Notes: generated from the sequence alone by a model not told the origin. A stretch of 64,000 bases of DNA from Deltaproteobacteria bacterium (GCA_020848905.1 JADLHG010000018.1:124001-188000); one strand, 5' to 3'. Shown: positions 9,495-17,326, numbered from the stretch's first letter. Made by a program: numbers and translations.

Positions 9495-9578
9495 GCGAAA
9501 GTGGCGGAACTGGTAGACGCACTGGATTCAGGTTCCAGCGGCCGCAAGGCTGTAGGGGTTCGACTCCCCTCTTTCGCA
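9495..9578 (+). tRNA. tRNA-Leu (anticodon CAG)
   Basis: A complete class II cloverleaf. The 7-bp acceptor stem is GCGAAAG with CTTTCGC. The D-arm contains AACTGGTAGACGC. The anticodon stem CTGGA/TCCAG closes the loop TTCAGGT, placing CAG at positions 34-36. A long variable arm (CGGCCGCAAGGCTGT) follows, then the T-arm AGGGG-TTCGACT-CCCCT and discriminator A at 9578. The 3' CCA is not encoded (next bases CCC). It decodes CUG, the commonest Leu codon in this GC-rich genome. Confidence 0.97.
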
Positions 9579-9584
9579 CCCTGA

Positions 9585-9615
9585 AGCCCGCCTCTCCGAG
9601 GTGGGCTTTTTCTTT
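9585..9615 (+). terminator. rho-independent terminator of tRNA-Leu
   Basis: AGCCCGCCTC (9585-9594) pairs with GAGGTGGGCT (9598-9607) with one G-U, has a 3-base loop, and is followed directly by TTTTCTTT. This is the only classical U-tract terminator I see in the window. Confidence 0.85.
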
Positions 9616-9899
9616 GGGGCTCGCCGCCTGCGCTTCGCTTCCGCGCGGCGGTCGCTTCCGCTGACCGAGCCTGCCGCAAGGTTTGCCCCCCTCGGGTCTC
9701 CCGAACATTCGAGACGTCCTGTCTCCGGTTCTCGCAGAGTGCTGGCGGCGTCCTCGGAGGCCTCCAGGGGGGGTGTACGAGGCCAACGCCCATGATTTCA
9801 GGCGGTCACGTGCCGACCGTCCACGGCGCGGAACTTGTAGTGGCCGGGCCGCAAGCAACACTCAGCGGAAACCGAAACCGACCCAACCGGGAGAGGAAC
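9616..9899. other. intergenic stretch without recognised genes
   Basis: Together with the tRNA 3' flank, this makes about 320 bases between tRNA-Leu and the next gene. I see no convincing ORF, repeat or promoter in it, apart from the ribosome site GGGAGAGG just before 9900. Confidence 0.5.
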
Positions 9900-10502
9900 A
9901 TGCTCGCTATCATTGGACGTCGCTGCACCTCGGCATGCGTGATCGTGCTCGCCGCGGGCCTCTTCGGCTCTGCGCCGGCCCGGGCGGAAAAGACCTGGGC
10001 CTACCAGAAATTCGCGCCCGGCAAGTCTACCGGCAGGGCGTTCGCCTCGCTCACCCGGCGCTACGAGCCGGTGGATGCCCTCTACCGGGAGAAGATTCAG
10101 GCGGCCGGGATTCGCTCGCGGATCGGCAGCGGTGGCCTCGCGGCGTTCGTCGGCAGCATCGGCGCCTTCTACATCGGGCTCGGCGCCCACGGTGTGGCCA
10201 CGGCCCTCCCGGTGCTGCGCGAGACCATCGCGCGCGGCAACCCCGGCGAGATCGGCTGGGCGGTGGTTGGGACGGCCTTGCCGGCCGTATTTGCCGGACT
10301 GAACGTGTTGTGGACCGGCCTGATGGCCCGCGGCGCCCTCGAGGAGTTCGGCAAGGCCCGGAGCGACACGATCAAGGCACGCAGGCAGACCGTGCAGAGC
10401 GTCCTCGACCGGCCCGAGCTTCAGCGGCAGCTCAACCACGGCGCCGCGCTGCCCCAGGCCGACCAGGCGGCGCTTCGGGCGCTGGCCAACTCCCTGCGCT
10501 AA
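9900..10502 (+). CDS. secreted or inner-membrane protein, unknown
   Basis: 200 residues starting at the ATG preceded by GGGAGAGGAAC; upstream in-frame starts lack a ribosome site. A signal peptide (to PARA-E, about residue 29) is followed by a soluble stretch and two hydrophobic segments (about 77-107, GGLAAFVGSIGAFYIGLGAH region, and 119-142, GWAVVGTALPAVFAGLNVLW), then a charged helix. The product is most likely an inner-membrane protein with both ends outside the cytoplasm. No family recognised. A small GC hairpin follows the stop. Confidence 0.75.
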   Translation: MLAIIGRRCTSACVIVLAAGLFGSAPARAEKTWAYQKFAPGKSTGRAFASLTRRYEPVDALYREKIQAAGIRSRIGSGGLAAFVGSIGAFYIGLGAHGVATALPVLRETIARGNPGEIGWAVVGTALPAVFAGLNVLWTGLMARGALEEFGKARSDTIKARRQTVQSVLDRPELQRQLNHGAALPQADQAALRALANSLR

Positions 10503-10503
10503 T

Positions 10504-10521
10504 ACCCCGTCACGGGGGTTT
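10504..10521 (+). terminator. weak terminator-like hairpin
   Basis: CCCCG-TCA-CGGGG followed by GTTT, starting 2 bases after the preceding stop codon. The stem is short, so the effect is uncertain. Confidence 0.35.
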
Positions 10522-10541
10522 CGACCGATTCTCCACCGTCC

Positions 10542-10569
10542 TTGACCGTCCCCGTCCGAGTGACACAAT
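10542..10569 (+). promoter_or_regulatory. sigma-70-type promoter of the MEDS/hybrid-kinase pair
   Basis: TTGACC at 10542-10547 and CACAAT at 10564-10569, 16-base spacer, giving a start near 10576. This places the upstream TTG/GTG codons outside the message and supports GTG 10602 as the translation start. Confidence 0.5.
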
Positions 10570-10601
10570 TGGTCAGTGTCGGGGGGGAGGGGACGGAAGG
10601 C

Positions 10602-11210
10602 GTGGAGAGTCGGGTCATCGATCTGGGGTTCGGCGAAGCGTTCTTGCCTCCCGGAACGCATCTTTGCCACATCTACGGGGACGCGAACGAACGCGACGAG
10701 GCGCTGCTGCGGTTCCTCTCGCAGGGCCTGCGGAACGGCGAGACCACCGCCTGCTTCTCCGACAACTTGGGCGCAGACGCGGCGGCAGCCTGGCTCGCCC
10801 GGGACGGCCTCTCGCTCTCCGACGAACGCGAGGCGGGCCATCTCAGCTTCGCCTCGGCGCGGGGCGTCTACTTCGCGGACGGGCGATTCGACCCCGAACG
10901 GATGCTGGACCTCCTCGCCACCTTCCACGACAACGCGGTTCGTGCCGGCCGTCCGGGGGCGAGGGTCATCGGCGAGATGAGCGCCGAGATCGGCCGGGTC
11001 CCCGGCGGTTCCCGGCTGTTGGAGTACGAGGCGATGGTCAACCGGCTCCTGCGCGAGCGTCCGGTGACGGCGCTTTGCCAGTACGACGGCCACGCCTTCG
11101 ACGGCGCGACCATCATGGACGTGTTGGCCATTCATCCGATGCTGGCCGTTCGCGGGACGATCATCCACAACCCGTTCTTCGTCCGTCCGGAAGAGCTGCT
11201 CTCGTCGTGA
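10602..11210 (+). CDS. MEDS-domain (DcmR-type) sensory protein
   Basis: 202 residues from the GTG at 10602, which follows GGAGGGGACGGAAGG and lies inside the predicted transcript. The whole protein matches the MEDS (methanogen/methylotroph, DcmR sensory) domain: HLCHIYGDANERDEALLRFL at the start, GLRNGETTACFSD, FDPERMLDLLATFHDNA, RVIGEMSAEIG, LLEYEAMVNRLL and CQYDGHAFDGATIMDVLAIHP. MEDS domains are small-ligand sensors, often linked to histidine kinases. The stop codon overlaps the GTG start of the hybrid kinase (GTGA), so the two should be translationally coupled and probably work together, with MEDS as a detached sensory input. The ligand is unknown. Confidence 0.85.
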   Translation: MESRVIDLGFGEAFLPPGTHLCHIYGDANERDEALLRFLSQGLRNGETTACFSDNLGADAAAAWLARDGLSLSDEREAGHLSFASARGVYFADGRFDPERMLDLLATFHDNAVRAGRPGARVIGEMSAEIGRVPGGSRLLEYEAMVNRLLRERPVTALCQYDGHAFDGATIMDVLAIHPMLAVRGTIIHNPFFVRPEELLSS

Positions 11211-13222
11211 CCCACGCACGTGCGCCCACGGCAGACGTGCTCGCGCGGCTGCTCCTCATCGAGAGCACGGCCGGCCAGCTGGGTGGCCCGGAGGAGATCC
11301 TCGCCTTCGTCGGTCGGGGCCTCGAGCGCGTGCCGGGGGTGACGAAGGCCCTCCACGTGCCGCCCGCTGGGAGCCTCACGGTAGACCGTGGCGTGCGGCG
11401 CTTTCCGCTGCGGCTCGGTCAGCGCTCCCACGGCGAGCTCGCGGTGTTCTTGACCGATCCCGACGCGTTTCTCCCGTACGCGCCCTTCGTGAGCAACCTG
11501 GCCTCGATGATCGCGGTCGTGCTCGAGGAGCGCCGCCAGCGGGAGCTGAGCGAGGCGCAGCAGCGGGAGCTCGAGGCCCGTGCGAAGGACGCGCTGCAAA
11601 CGAGCGAGGCCCGGCTGGCCCATGCGCTGGAGCTCGCGCGCGCGGGGCACTGGGAGTACGACGTGGGCAGCGACCTGTTCACCTTCAACGACCACTTCTA
11701 CCGCATCTTCCGGACCACGGCCGCCGAGGTGGGCGGCTACCAGATGTCCTCCGGAGACTACGCGCGTCGGTTCTGTCACCCCGAGGACATCGGCATCGTG
11801 GGCGACGAGATCCGGGGGTTAATCGACGCTCCCGATGCGAGCTACCAGCGGCAGGTCGAGCACCGCATGCGGTACGCCGACGGAGAGTTCGGTTACCTCT
11901 CCGTCGTGTTCTCGATCGTCAAGGACGCCTCTGGACGCACGGTCAAGACCTTCGGCGTCGCCCAGGACATTACTGACCGCAAGCGCGCCGAGGAGGAGCG
12001 CCAGAACCTCGAGGAGCGTCTCCGCGTGTCGCAGAAGATGGACGCCATCGGCCGTCTCGCGGGAGGCGTGGCGCACGACTTCAATAACCTCCTCTCGGTG
12101 ATCCTGAGCTTCGCCACCTTCGCGAGCGAGGCGCTCCCCGCGGCGGACCCCGTGCGAGGCGACCTCGACGAGATCCGCAAGGCCGCCGAGGGCGCGGCGT
12201 CGCTCACGCGGCAGCTGTTGGCCTTCGGTCGCAAGCAGGTGCTCGAGCCCACGGTGCTCGAGCTCAACCAGGTGGTGTCCGAGCTGGAGAAGATGCTCCG
12301 GCGCGTGATCGGGGAGGACCTCGACCTCGAGCTCCGGCTCGCGCCCGAGCCGCACCTCGTGAGGGCCGATCGCGGGCAGCTCGAGCAGGTGCTCATGAAT
12401 ATGGTGGTGAACGCGCGCGACGCGATGCCCTCCGGCGGGCGGATCACGATCGAGACGGCGTGCGTCGAGCTCGACGAGGACTACGCGGTACGCCAGCCGG
12501 GCGTGAAGGCTGGCTCGTACGTCCAGCTCGTGGTGGCGGATACGGGCTGCGGCATGGACCAGCAGGCCAAGGAAAAGATCTTCGAGCCGTTTTTCACGAC
12601 CAAAGAGAGGGGCAAGGGCACCGGCCTCGGGCTGTCCACGGTGTACGGCATCGTCAAGCAGAGCGGTGGCCACATCAGGGTCGACAGCGAGGAGGGCCGG
12701 GGGACGACGTTCACGATCCAGCTGCCTCGCGAGCTCTCGGCGGCGGCCGCGACGCCCATCGCGCGCCCGACCATTCGGCGGCGACCCGCGGGAACCCGGA
12801 CCATCCTCGTGGTGGAGGACGAGGAGGCGCTGCGCAAGGTCGCCACGCGAATCCTCGAAGGGGCGGGCTACGCGGTGCTGTCCGCGGTGGACGGCGCCGA
12901 GGCGCTCCAGACAGGACTGCGCCACGCGGGCGAGATCGACCTGCTGTTGACCGACGTGGTCATGCCCCGGATGGGGGGCAACACGCTCGCCCAGGAGCTG
13001 GCCAGGACGCGGCCCGAGCTCCGAGTGATCTACATGTCGGGTTACACCGATGACGCCATCCTTGCACGCGGGGTGCTCGAGTCGGGGACTCGTTTCGTGC
13101 GCAAGCCGTTCAGCCCGACGGAGCTGCTGCGAGAGGTGGCGGAGGCGCTCGACACCGAGCACGTCGAGCACGCAGTGCGGGGCGTGGCGCAGAGGGCCGC
13201 GAGCCGCGGTCGCGAGGCTTGA
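11207..13222 (+). CDS. GAF-like/PAS hybrid histidine kinase with C-terminal receiver
   Basis: 671 residues from the GTG overlapping the MEDS stop by 4 bases. The reading frame extends far upstream, but that part has no coding signature. Order: a GAF-like N-terminal region (about 10-110), a short coiled coil, a PAS domain with PAC motif (135-258, VAQDITDRKR), HisKA with H290 in GGVAHDFNNLLS, HATPase with the N-box (NMVVNARDAMP, 398-408), G1 DTGCG (445) and G2 GTGLGL (471), then a receiver with acidic triad EDE (537-539) and phosphoacceptor D583 in LLTDVVMPRMGG. No membrane helices are present, so this is a cytoplasmic sensor. No output regulator is adjacent; the phosphoryl group may pass from the receiver to a distant partner. 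Confidence 0.9.
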   Translation: MTHARAPTADVLARLLLIESTAGQLGGPEEILAFVGRGLERVPGVTKALHVPPAGSLTVDRGVRRFPLRLGQRSHGELAVFLTDPDAFLPYAPFVSNLASMIAVVLEERRQRELSEAQQRELEARAKDALQTSEARLAHALELARAGHWEYDVGSDLFTFNDHFYRIFRTTAAEVGGYQMSSGDYARRFCHPEDIGIVGDEIRGLIDAPDASYQRQVEHRMRYADGEFGYLSVVFSIVKDASGRTVKTFGVAQDITDRKRAEEERQNLEERLRVSQKMDAIGRLAGGVAHDFNNLLSVILSFATFASEALPAADPVRGDLDEIRKAAEGAASLTRQLLAFGRKQVLEPTVLELNQVVSELEKMLRRVIGEDLDLELRLAPEPHLVRADRGQLEQVLMNMVVNARDAMPSGGRITIETACVELDEDYAVRQPGVKAGSYVQLVVADTGCGMDQQAKEKIFEPFFTTKERGKGTGLGLSTVYGIVKQSGGHIRVDSEEGRGTTFTIQLPRELSAAAATPIARPTIRRRPAGTRTILVVEDEEALRKVATRILEGAGYAVLSAVDGAEALQTGLRHAGEIDLLLTDVVMPRMGGNTLAQELARTRPELRVIYMSGYTDDAILARGVLESGTRFVRKPFSPTELLREVAEALDTEHVEHAVRGVAQRAASRGREA

Positions 13223-13303
13223 TCCAGGGCAAGGCTCCGCAGATCGGCGTATCCCGGGCCAGCGTGGCGGCGGTACGCTCGTGCTCTCACCGGAGACGGA
13301 TCC

Positions 13304-13672
13304 ATGGCCGACGAAACCAAGTCCAGACGATCGTTCTTCGTGGATTTGCTCACCAGCGCGGCGGCGGTCTGTGCGGCGGGAGTCGCCGGCACCGCTCTCG
13401 CAGGATGCGACGACGCGGTGGCGAAGTACGGCGGACCACCCGACGCGGGGGCAGACGGCCCGGTGGCGAAGTACGGCGGTCCGCCCGACGCGGGGGCAGA
13501 CGGCCCTGCGGCGAAGTACGGTGGCCCGCCCGACGCGGGGACGGACGGCCCGGTGGCGAAGTACGGTGGCCCGCCGGATGCGGGACGTGACGGTCCCGTG
13601 GCGAAGTACGGCGGCCCGCCCGACGCGGGGCGCGACGCGATGGTGGCCAAGTACGGCGGCCGGCCGGGCTGA
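13304..13672 (+). CDS. Tat-exported lipoprotein of 15-residue YGGPPDAG repeats; candidate radical-SAM substrate
   Basis: 122 residues. S7-R8-R9-S10-F11-F12 fits the twin-arginine motif, a hydrophobic stretch follows, and ALAGC (Cys35) is a lipobox. The mature part is almost entirely five units of VAKYGGPPDAGADGP (residues 39-113; variable at positions 11-12 of the unit) plus a partial sixth ending YGGRPG. Each unit has one Tyr (42, 57, 72, 87, 102, 117). The radical SAM/SPASM gene starts 16 bases downstream on the same strand. Tat exports proteins folded or modified in the cytoplasm, which would let a cytoplasmic radical SAM enzyme act first. The substrate role is inferred from adjacency, repeats and the Tat signal. 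Alternatively it is a simple repetitive surface lipoprotein. The ribosome site is weak (CGGAG, about 10 bases before ATG). Confidence 0.8.
   Translation: MADETKSRRSFFVDLLTSAAAVCAAGVAGTALAGCDDAVAKYGGPPDAGADGPVAKYGGPPDAGADGPAAKYGGPPDAGTDGPVAKYGGPPDAGRDGPVAKYGGPPDAGRDAMVAKYGGRPG
13418..13669 (+). repeat. 45-bp coding repeat, 5 full units plus a partial one
   Basis: Units begin at 13418, 13463, 13508, 13553 and 13598, with a partial unit at 13643. They share GTGGCGAAGTACGG and differ mainly at third codon positions (GGA/GGT/GGC, CCA/CCG), while the Lys-Tyr-Gly-Gly-Pro-Pro-Asp core is kept in all five full units. Confidence 0.95.
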
Positions 13673-13688
13673 GCCGGATACGCCCCCG

Positions 13689-14813
13689 ATGTCGAGCTCC
13701 GATCCTTTTGACATTCGACTGCGGGATTTCCCGAAGCTCGTGGATGCTCAGCGCGAGGCGCAGCGGCGGCAGCGGCTCGCGCGGGCGCCGGACCTGACCT
13801 ACCTCTTCTGGGAGTGCACGCTGCGCTGCAACCTGCGCTGCGCGCATTGCGGCTCGAGCTGCACGCCGCACTCGCCGGTGCGCGAGCTCACCACGGCGGA
13901 GGTGAAGGGGATCCTCGAGACGATCGCCGAGGACTTCGACGCCTCGCGCATCTTCGTCTCCATCACGGGCGGGGAGCCGCTGCTTCGCAAGGACCTCTTC
14001 GAGGTCGTCGAGTACATGACGGAGCTCGGCCTGCGCTCGTGCATCGTCACGAACGGGACGCTCCTCGACGACGCGGCTGCCGCGCGGCTCGTGGCCGCCG
14101 GCATGCGGACGGTCACGATCAGCCTGGACGGGCTGCAGCCCGAGCACGACGAGGTACGCGGTCGGGGGACCTTTCCGCGGACGCTGGCCGCGCTCGGCGC
14201 CGCCCGCCGCGCCGGGATGCGCATCGTGGAGGCCATCACCTGCGTGCGTCCGGCCAACCTGGACGATCTGCCGCGCCTGGAACGCATGGTCCGCGAGGCC
14301 GGGGCGAACCGGTGGCGCCTGATCACGATCGATCGCATGGGGCGGCTCGGGGACGGGGCGGACACGAAGTCGATGTGGCTCGAGCCACCCGAGGTGCGGC
14401 GCCTCATGGCCTTCGTGGCCGAACGGCGGCAGGCCAGCGCGAGCGATCCCGACTTCGGCGTGCGCTTCTCGTGCGGCGGGTTTCTCGGGCTGGAGCAGGA
14501 GCAGGAGGTGCGACCCGAAGGGGGGCAGTGCTACGCCGGCCTCGTGATTGCGTCGATCCTGGCGGATGGCCAGGTCAGCGCGTGCCCGTCCCTGCCTCGC
14601 TCGATGGCGCAGGGCTCGGCGCTCGAGAAGCGTTTCTCCGAGGTCTGGCGCGAACGCTTCGCGCGCTACCGCGATTTCTCCTGGCGCAAGAGCGGGCCGT
14701 GCGCGGACTGCTCGTGGTTCCCGACCTGCCTCGGTGGCGGCCTGCACGAGCGGCTGGTGCAGCCGGAGGACTTCTGCTGGCTCGAGCGTCAGTGCGATGA
14801 CCGTCGATCCTGA
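13689..14813 (+). CDS. radical SAM/SPASM peptide-modifying enzyme
   Basis: 374 residues starting at the ATG of MSSSDPFDIR. The [4Fe-4S]-SAM motif is CNLRCAHC (CX3CX2C, about residues 43-50), followed by ITGGEPLLRKD (GGE motif), IVTNGTLL and SLDG strands of the partial TIM barrel. The C-terminal third carries SPASM-type cysteines: C in GGQCYAGL, C in VSACPS, CADC, TCLGG and the final EDFCWLERQC. These would ligate auxiliary Fe-S clusters. SPASM enzymes modify ribosomally made peptides or proteins (thioether, cyclophane, decarboxylated or epimerised residues). The neighbour upstream is the YGGPPDAG repeat lipoprotein, its likely substrate. The 3' end overlaps the VOC gene by 17 bases. The chemistry cannot be predicted from sequence alone. 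Confidence 0.88.
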   Translation: MSSSDPFDIRLRDFPKLVDAQREAQRRQRLARAPDLTYLFWECTLRCNLRCAHCGSSCTPHSPVRELTTAEVKGILETIAEDFDASRIFVSITGGEPLLRKDLFEVVEYMTELGLRSCIVTNGTLLDDAAAARLVAAGMRTVTISLDGLQPEHDEVRGRGTFPRTLAALGAARRAGMRIVEAITCVRPANLDDLPRLERMVREAGANRWRLITIDRMGRLGDGADTKSMWLEPPEVRRLMAFVAERRQASASDPDFGVRFSCGGFLGLEQEQEVRPEGGQCYAGLVIASILADGQVSACPSLPRSMAQGSALEKRFSEVWRERFARYRDFSWRKSGPCADCSWFPTCLGGGLHERLVQPEDFCWLERQCDDRRS

Positions 14814-15201
14814 CGGGGCGCCGCGCGCGCCGGTTCCGCCTTTGGGCATCGCGGCGGTGCTGCTCTTCGCCGCCGACCCCACCGCGCTCGCCTCGTTCTA
14901 CCGCGAACAGCTCGGCATCCCGCTCGTGGCCGTGAACGTGCCCGGTCTCAATCCTCACTGGGGGTGCGACCTGGGCGCCGTCTACTTCTCCATCTGGCCG
15001 CTCGGCGGCGCGCCGGGGTCGGCCACCCCGCGCGGCGAGGCGGGGGTGGCCTTTCACGTTCGCAGCGCAGCTCGGGACTTCGAGCGACTACGCGCGGCGG
15101 GCGTGGCCGTGGAATTCGCGCCGCGCTCAACCCCGCTCGGCATCGTGGCGCGGTTGCGCGATCCGGACGGCAATCCCTTCGAGCTGTATCAAAGCCTGTA
15201 G
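14797..15201 (+). CDS. VOC (glyoxalase/dioxygenase superfamily) protein
   Basis: 134 residues beginning at the ATG inside the end of the radical SAM gene. It is a single VOC module of two beta-alpha-beta-beta-beta units: AAVLLFAADPTALASFYREQ, then VAFHVRSAARDFERLRAAG and a C-terminal RLRDPDGNPFELYQS. The metal-ligand Glu of the last strand is present (FELYQ); an N-terminal His ligand is not obvious. The family includes glyoxalase I, extradiol dioxygenases and antibiotic-binding proteins. The overlap with the radical SAM gene suggests coexpression and possibly a role in the same pathway, but that is inference. Confidence 0.85.
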   Translation: MTVDPDGAPRAPVPPLGIAAVLLFAADPTALASFYREQLGIPLVAVNVPGLNPHWGCDLGAVYFSIWPLGGAPGSATPRGEAGVAFHVRSAARDFERLRAAGVAVEFAPRSTPLGIVARLRDPDGNPFELYQSL

Positions 15202-15218
15202 CGGGCCAGCGAGGACGC

Positions 15219-16109
15219 CTACTTGGCGCGGCGGGCGGTGCGGGCCTTGGGCGCCGTCACGAGCAGGCCGTTCGCCGTAAGCTCGTCGGCCATCGCGCTC
15301 GCCTGCGGAAAGACCACCTCCCGCCCCAGGGCCCACGAGCTTGCCGTTTTCGCCGCCTCGAGGGCCGCCGCGTACTCGGGGACGGTGCGCACGAGCTTCG
15401 CTTCGAAGGCGTCCAGCGCCTTCTTGGCGCGGGTGGCTCCGGTCCTCCCGTAGGCCCACTGCTCCTGCCCCATCTGGAAGTAGTCTCTCAGGTCCTCCAT
15501 CGAGTCCCAGCCGCCGTAGTTGCCGCGGCTCAGGTACCGCTGCCACGCCTTGTCTCCGACGTTGTTCTTCTCCATCAAGAGCTCCGCCGCGGTCACGGCA
15601 TCGGCGTAGGCCCGCGCGAGCGCGTCGCGCTGACGGAAGAGGTGCCGCGTGGCGGGGGCACGCTCCACGCGCCGCACGGCAGCGGTCGCCCGGCGCTCGA
15701 CGGTGGGGTGCCCGAGCGCGATCTGCTGCAGCGTGCCGAGCAGGGTCGAGGCGTCGAAGGCCACGCAACGCCCCGGAGACATCCCGATCGTGCGATTGTC
15801 CGCGGAGAGCATCTGTTCCACGCGGGTCAGCGTCTGGTGGAGGAAGCGGTAGTTCGCGCCGCGCTCGCCGGCGACCTTCCCTTTCAGGACCGCCACGCCG
15901 CGGGCGAAGGAGGCCACGACGGCGTACTGCTCGCGCACGGGCAGGTTGCGCACCGACGCGAGGCTGTTCACGAGGGCGTAGGCCTCGCGCTCGAGCGCCG
16001 AGCCGCGGAAGGGCGCGGCGGTGGCCGGGCTGCCGGAGGCCACGACGCTCGCGATGGCGTACGAGAGGAGCAGGTGGCGGAGGAGGCGCGGAGCTCGCGT
16101 GGAGGACAT
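15219..16109 (-). CDS. secreted protein of unknown function, sigma-54-type promoter
   Basis: 296 residues from the ATG at 16109, preceded by GGAAGG; an upstream ATG would include the promoter. A signal peptide runs to about residue 31 (SPATA-AP). The mature protein is mostly helical (EREAYALVNSLASVRNLPVR; RYLSRGNYGGWDSMEDLRDY) with a basic C-terminus (PKARTARRAK). One Cys is present, and no metal or catalytic motif is recognised. A near-consensus sigma-54 promoter lies about 41 bases upstream. It is convergent with the VOC gene. Confidence 0.75.
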   Translation of the reverse strand: MSSTRAPRLLRHLLLSYAIASVVASGSPATAAPFRGSALEREAYALVNSLASVRNLPVREQYAVVASFARGVAVLKGKVAGERGANYRFLHQTLTRVEQMLSADNRTIGMSPGRCVAFDASTLLGTLQQIALGHPTVERRATAAVRRVERAPATRHLFRQRDALARAYADAVTAAELLMEKNNVGDKAWQRYLSRGNYGGWDSMEDLRDYFQMGQEQWAYGRTGATRAKKALDAFEAKLVRTVPEYAAALEAAKTASSWALGREVVFPQASAMADELTANGLLVTAPKARTARRAK

Positions 16110-16149
16110 GGTCTGGGTTCCTTCCCGGCCAGTGGCCGCGCGCAGGAAA

Positions 16150-16165
16150 TGCACTGCGCGTGCCA
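16150..16165 (-). promoter_or_regulatory. sigma-54 promoter
   Basis: Minus-strand TGGCACGCGCAGTGCA has the GG-N10-GC spacing and matches TGGCACG-N4-TTGCW with one mismatch (T to G in the -12 element). The predicted start is near 16138, about 30 bases before the ATG at 16109. Confidence 0.7.
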
Positions 16166-16305
16166 GGGCGATGCGCTGGAATTGCATCGGATTGGCGGCG
16201 ACGGGTGGCTAGGGCGACCGAGCGACCGGCCCTACGCGGCGAGCCGCTGCCCACGGGAGTGCGCGCGCCGGGAAGAGGCCCGTGCGGGGAGAAGGTGCGG
16301 AGAGG

Positions 16306-17283
16306 TTAGTCGAGGAAGTGAGACGAGAGCATCTTCAGGTGTCGCAGCGCCTCGGGCATCGCTCCGCCGAAGAAGCCTCCCAGGCGCCGGGCGAGCTGGG
16401 TCGCCTCGGGCAGCTTCAGGATCTCCGCCTCGCCCAGGCGGCGGCCATCGCCGACGAGGGCGACGTGTGGACCCAGTGTCTCGCCCCAGTGCGAATGCCC
16501 GAAGTCGGCGTACATCCAGTACTGGCTCGCTCTCGAGACGAGCGCGCGATTCGCGGCGGGCTTGCCTCGGCCGCCCTTGCCGCTGATCCCCACGATGACC
16601 TCGGTCTCGCGCGACTGCTCGCCGTCGGTCTTCTTGCGGAAGACGCTGAGGTACCGCCCCGTGCCGGGCCCCTCGACGAGGTCCATCCGGATCCCCGGAT
16701 GGGAGCTGTACGAGGACCGCTCGAGCGTGATCGCGCGACCGCGCGAGAAAAGGAGGGGCGTGACCCGACTTCGCACCTCCGAGCCGCGCGGAGGATCCGT
16801 GAGCAGCGCCACTGCCGCGGCGACGGCGCGTTCGTGCTCGGACTCGGGCAGCGGCATGCGGCCCAGCCCCTTGAAGAACCGCCCCGCGTGCAGCGCGAGC
16901 GCGATCTGGTTCTGCCGCTGCGTCGCCGCGTCGTCGGCGGTGGGGGCGACGGCGACGTCCTCCTGGAGCGCCGTCAGCGCCTGCGTGCGCAGAAAAGCCG
17001 CGGCCGCGGGCAGCGCGGCGGCGTGGAGGGAGAAGTACGTGACGACGGTGCGGCCGGCCCGCCAGAGCTTGGCCACCGATCCGGGCTGCGAGCGGTAGCC
17101 CTGCTTCGCCAGCCGGAAGGCCTCGCGGAGGCTCGGGGTCGTCTTCGGTTCGGGACCGGAGGCGGCCCGTGCGGGGGCGCCGCTAGCCGTGAGGCCCAGC
17201 AGGAGCAGGGCCGTGGCGCAGGCCGTGACGCGCGCGCGCCTGCCCGAGGCGCCGACCGATTCGAGGTAGCCTGCAGAGCCCAT
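16306..17283 (-). CDS. secreted protein of unknown function, sigma-54-type promoter
   Basis: 325 residues. The signal peptide has basic residues (GRRARVTACATALLLLGLTAS) and a cleavage site near PARA-AS. The mature part has a helical first half (LREAFRLAKQGYRSQPGSVA) and a beta-rich second half with VEVIVGISGKGGRG-like and FGHSHWGETLGPHVALVGDG segments. No family recognised. The ATG has a good ribosome site (GGAGGG). A sigma-54-like element with a perfect TTGCT -12 box lies upstream. The neighbour downstream on the same strand (15219-16109) has its own promoter of the same type. Confidence 0.75.
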   Translation of the reverse strand: MGSAGYLESVGASGRRARVTACATALLLLGLTASGAPARAASGPEPKTTPSLREAFRLAKQGYRSQPGSVAKLWRAGRTVVTYFSLHAAALPAAAAFLRTQALTALQEDVAVAPTADDAATQRQNQIALALHAGRFFKGLGRMPLPESEHERAVAAAVALLTDPPRGSEVRSRVTPLLFSRGRAITLERSSYSSHPGIRMDLVEGPGTGRYLSVFRKKTDGEQSRETEVIVGISGKGGRGKPAANRALVSRASQYWMYADFGHSHWGETLGPHVALVGDGRRLGEAEILKLPEATQLARRLGGFFGGAMPEALRHLKMLSSHFLD

Positions 17284-17310
17284 GGCACCGGTCCCTCCGC
17301 AGGGGTCTTT

Positions 17311-17326
17311 AGCAATGATCGGGCCG
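17311..17326 (-). promoter_or_regulatory. sigma-54 promoter
   Basis: Minus-strand CGGCCCGATCATTGCT shows GG-N10-GC and a perfect TTGCT -12 element, with two mismatches in the -24 element. The predicted start is near 17300, leaving a short leader that contains the ribosome site GGAGGG. Confidence 0.6.

Noticed and set aside
9683-11206. N-terminal 500 codons of the long frame that ends in the hybrid kinase
   Set aside because: This part overlaps the membrane-protein and MEDS genes in another frame and is Arg/Gly-rich. Kinase homology and the GTGA overlap place the true start at 11207.
13418-13669. CRISPR-like array
   Set aside because: The 45-bp units are contiguous without spacers, in frame, and encode a repeated peptide behind a lipoprotein signal.
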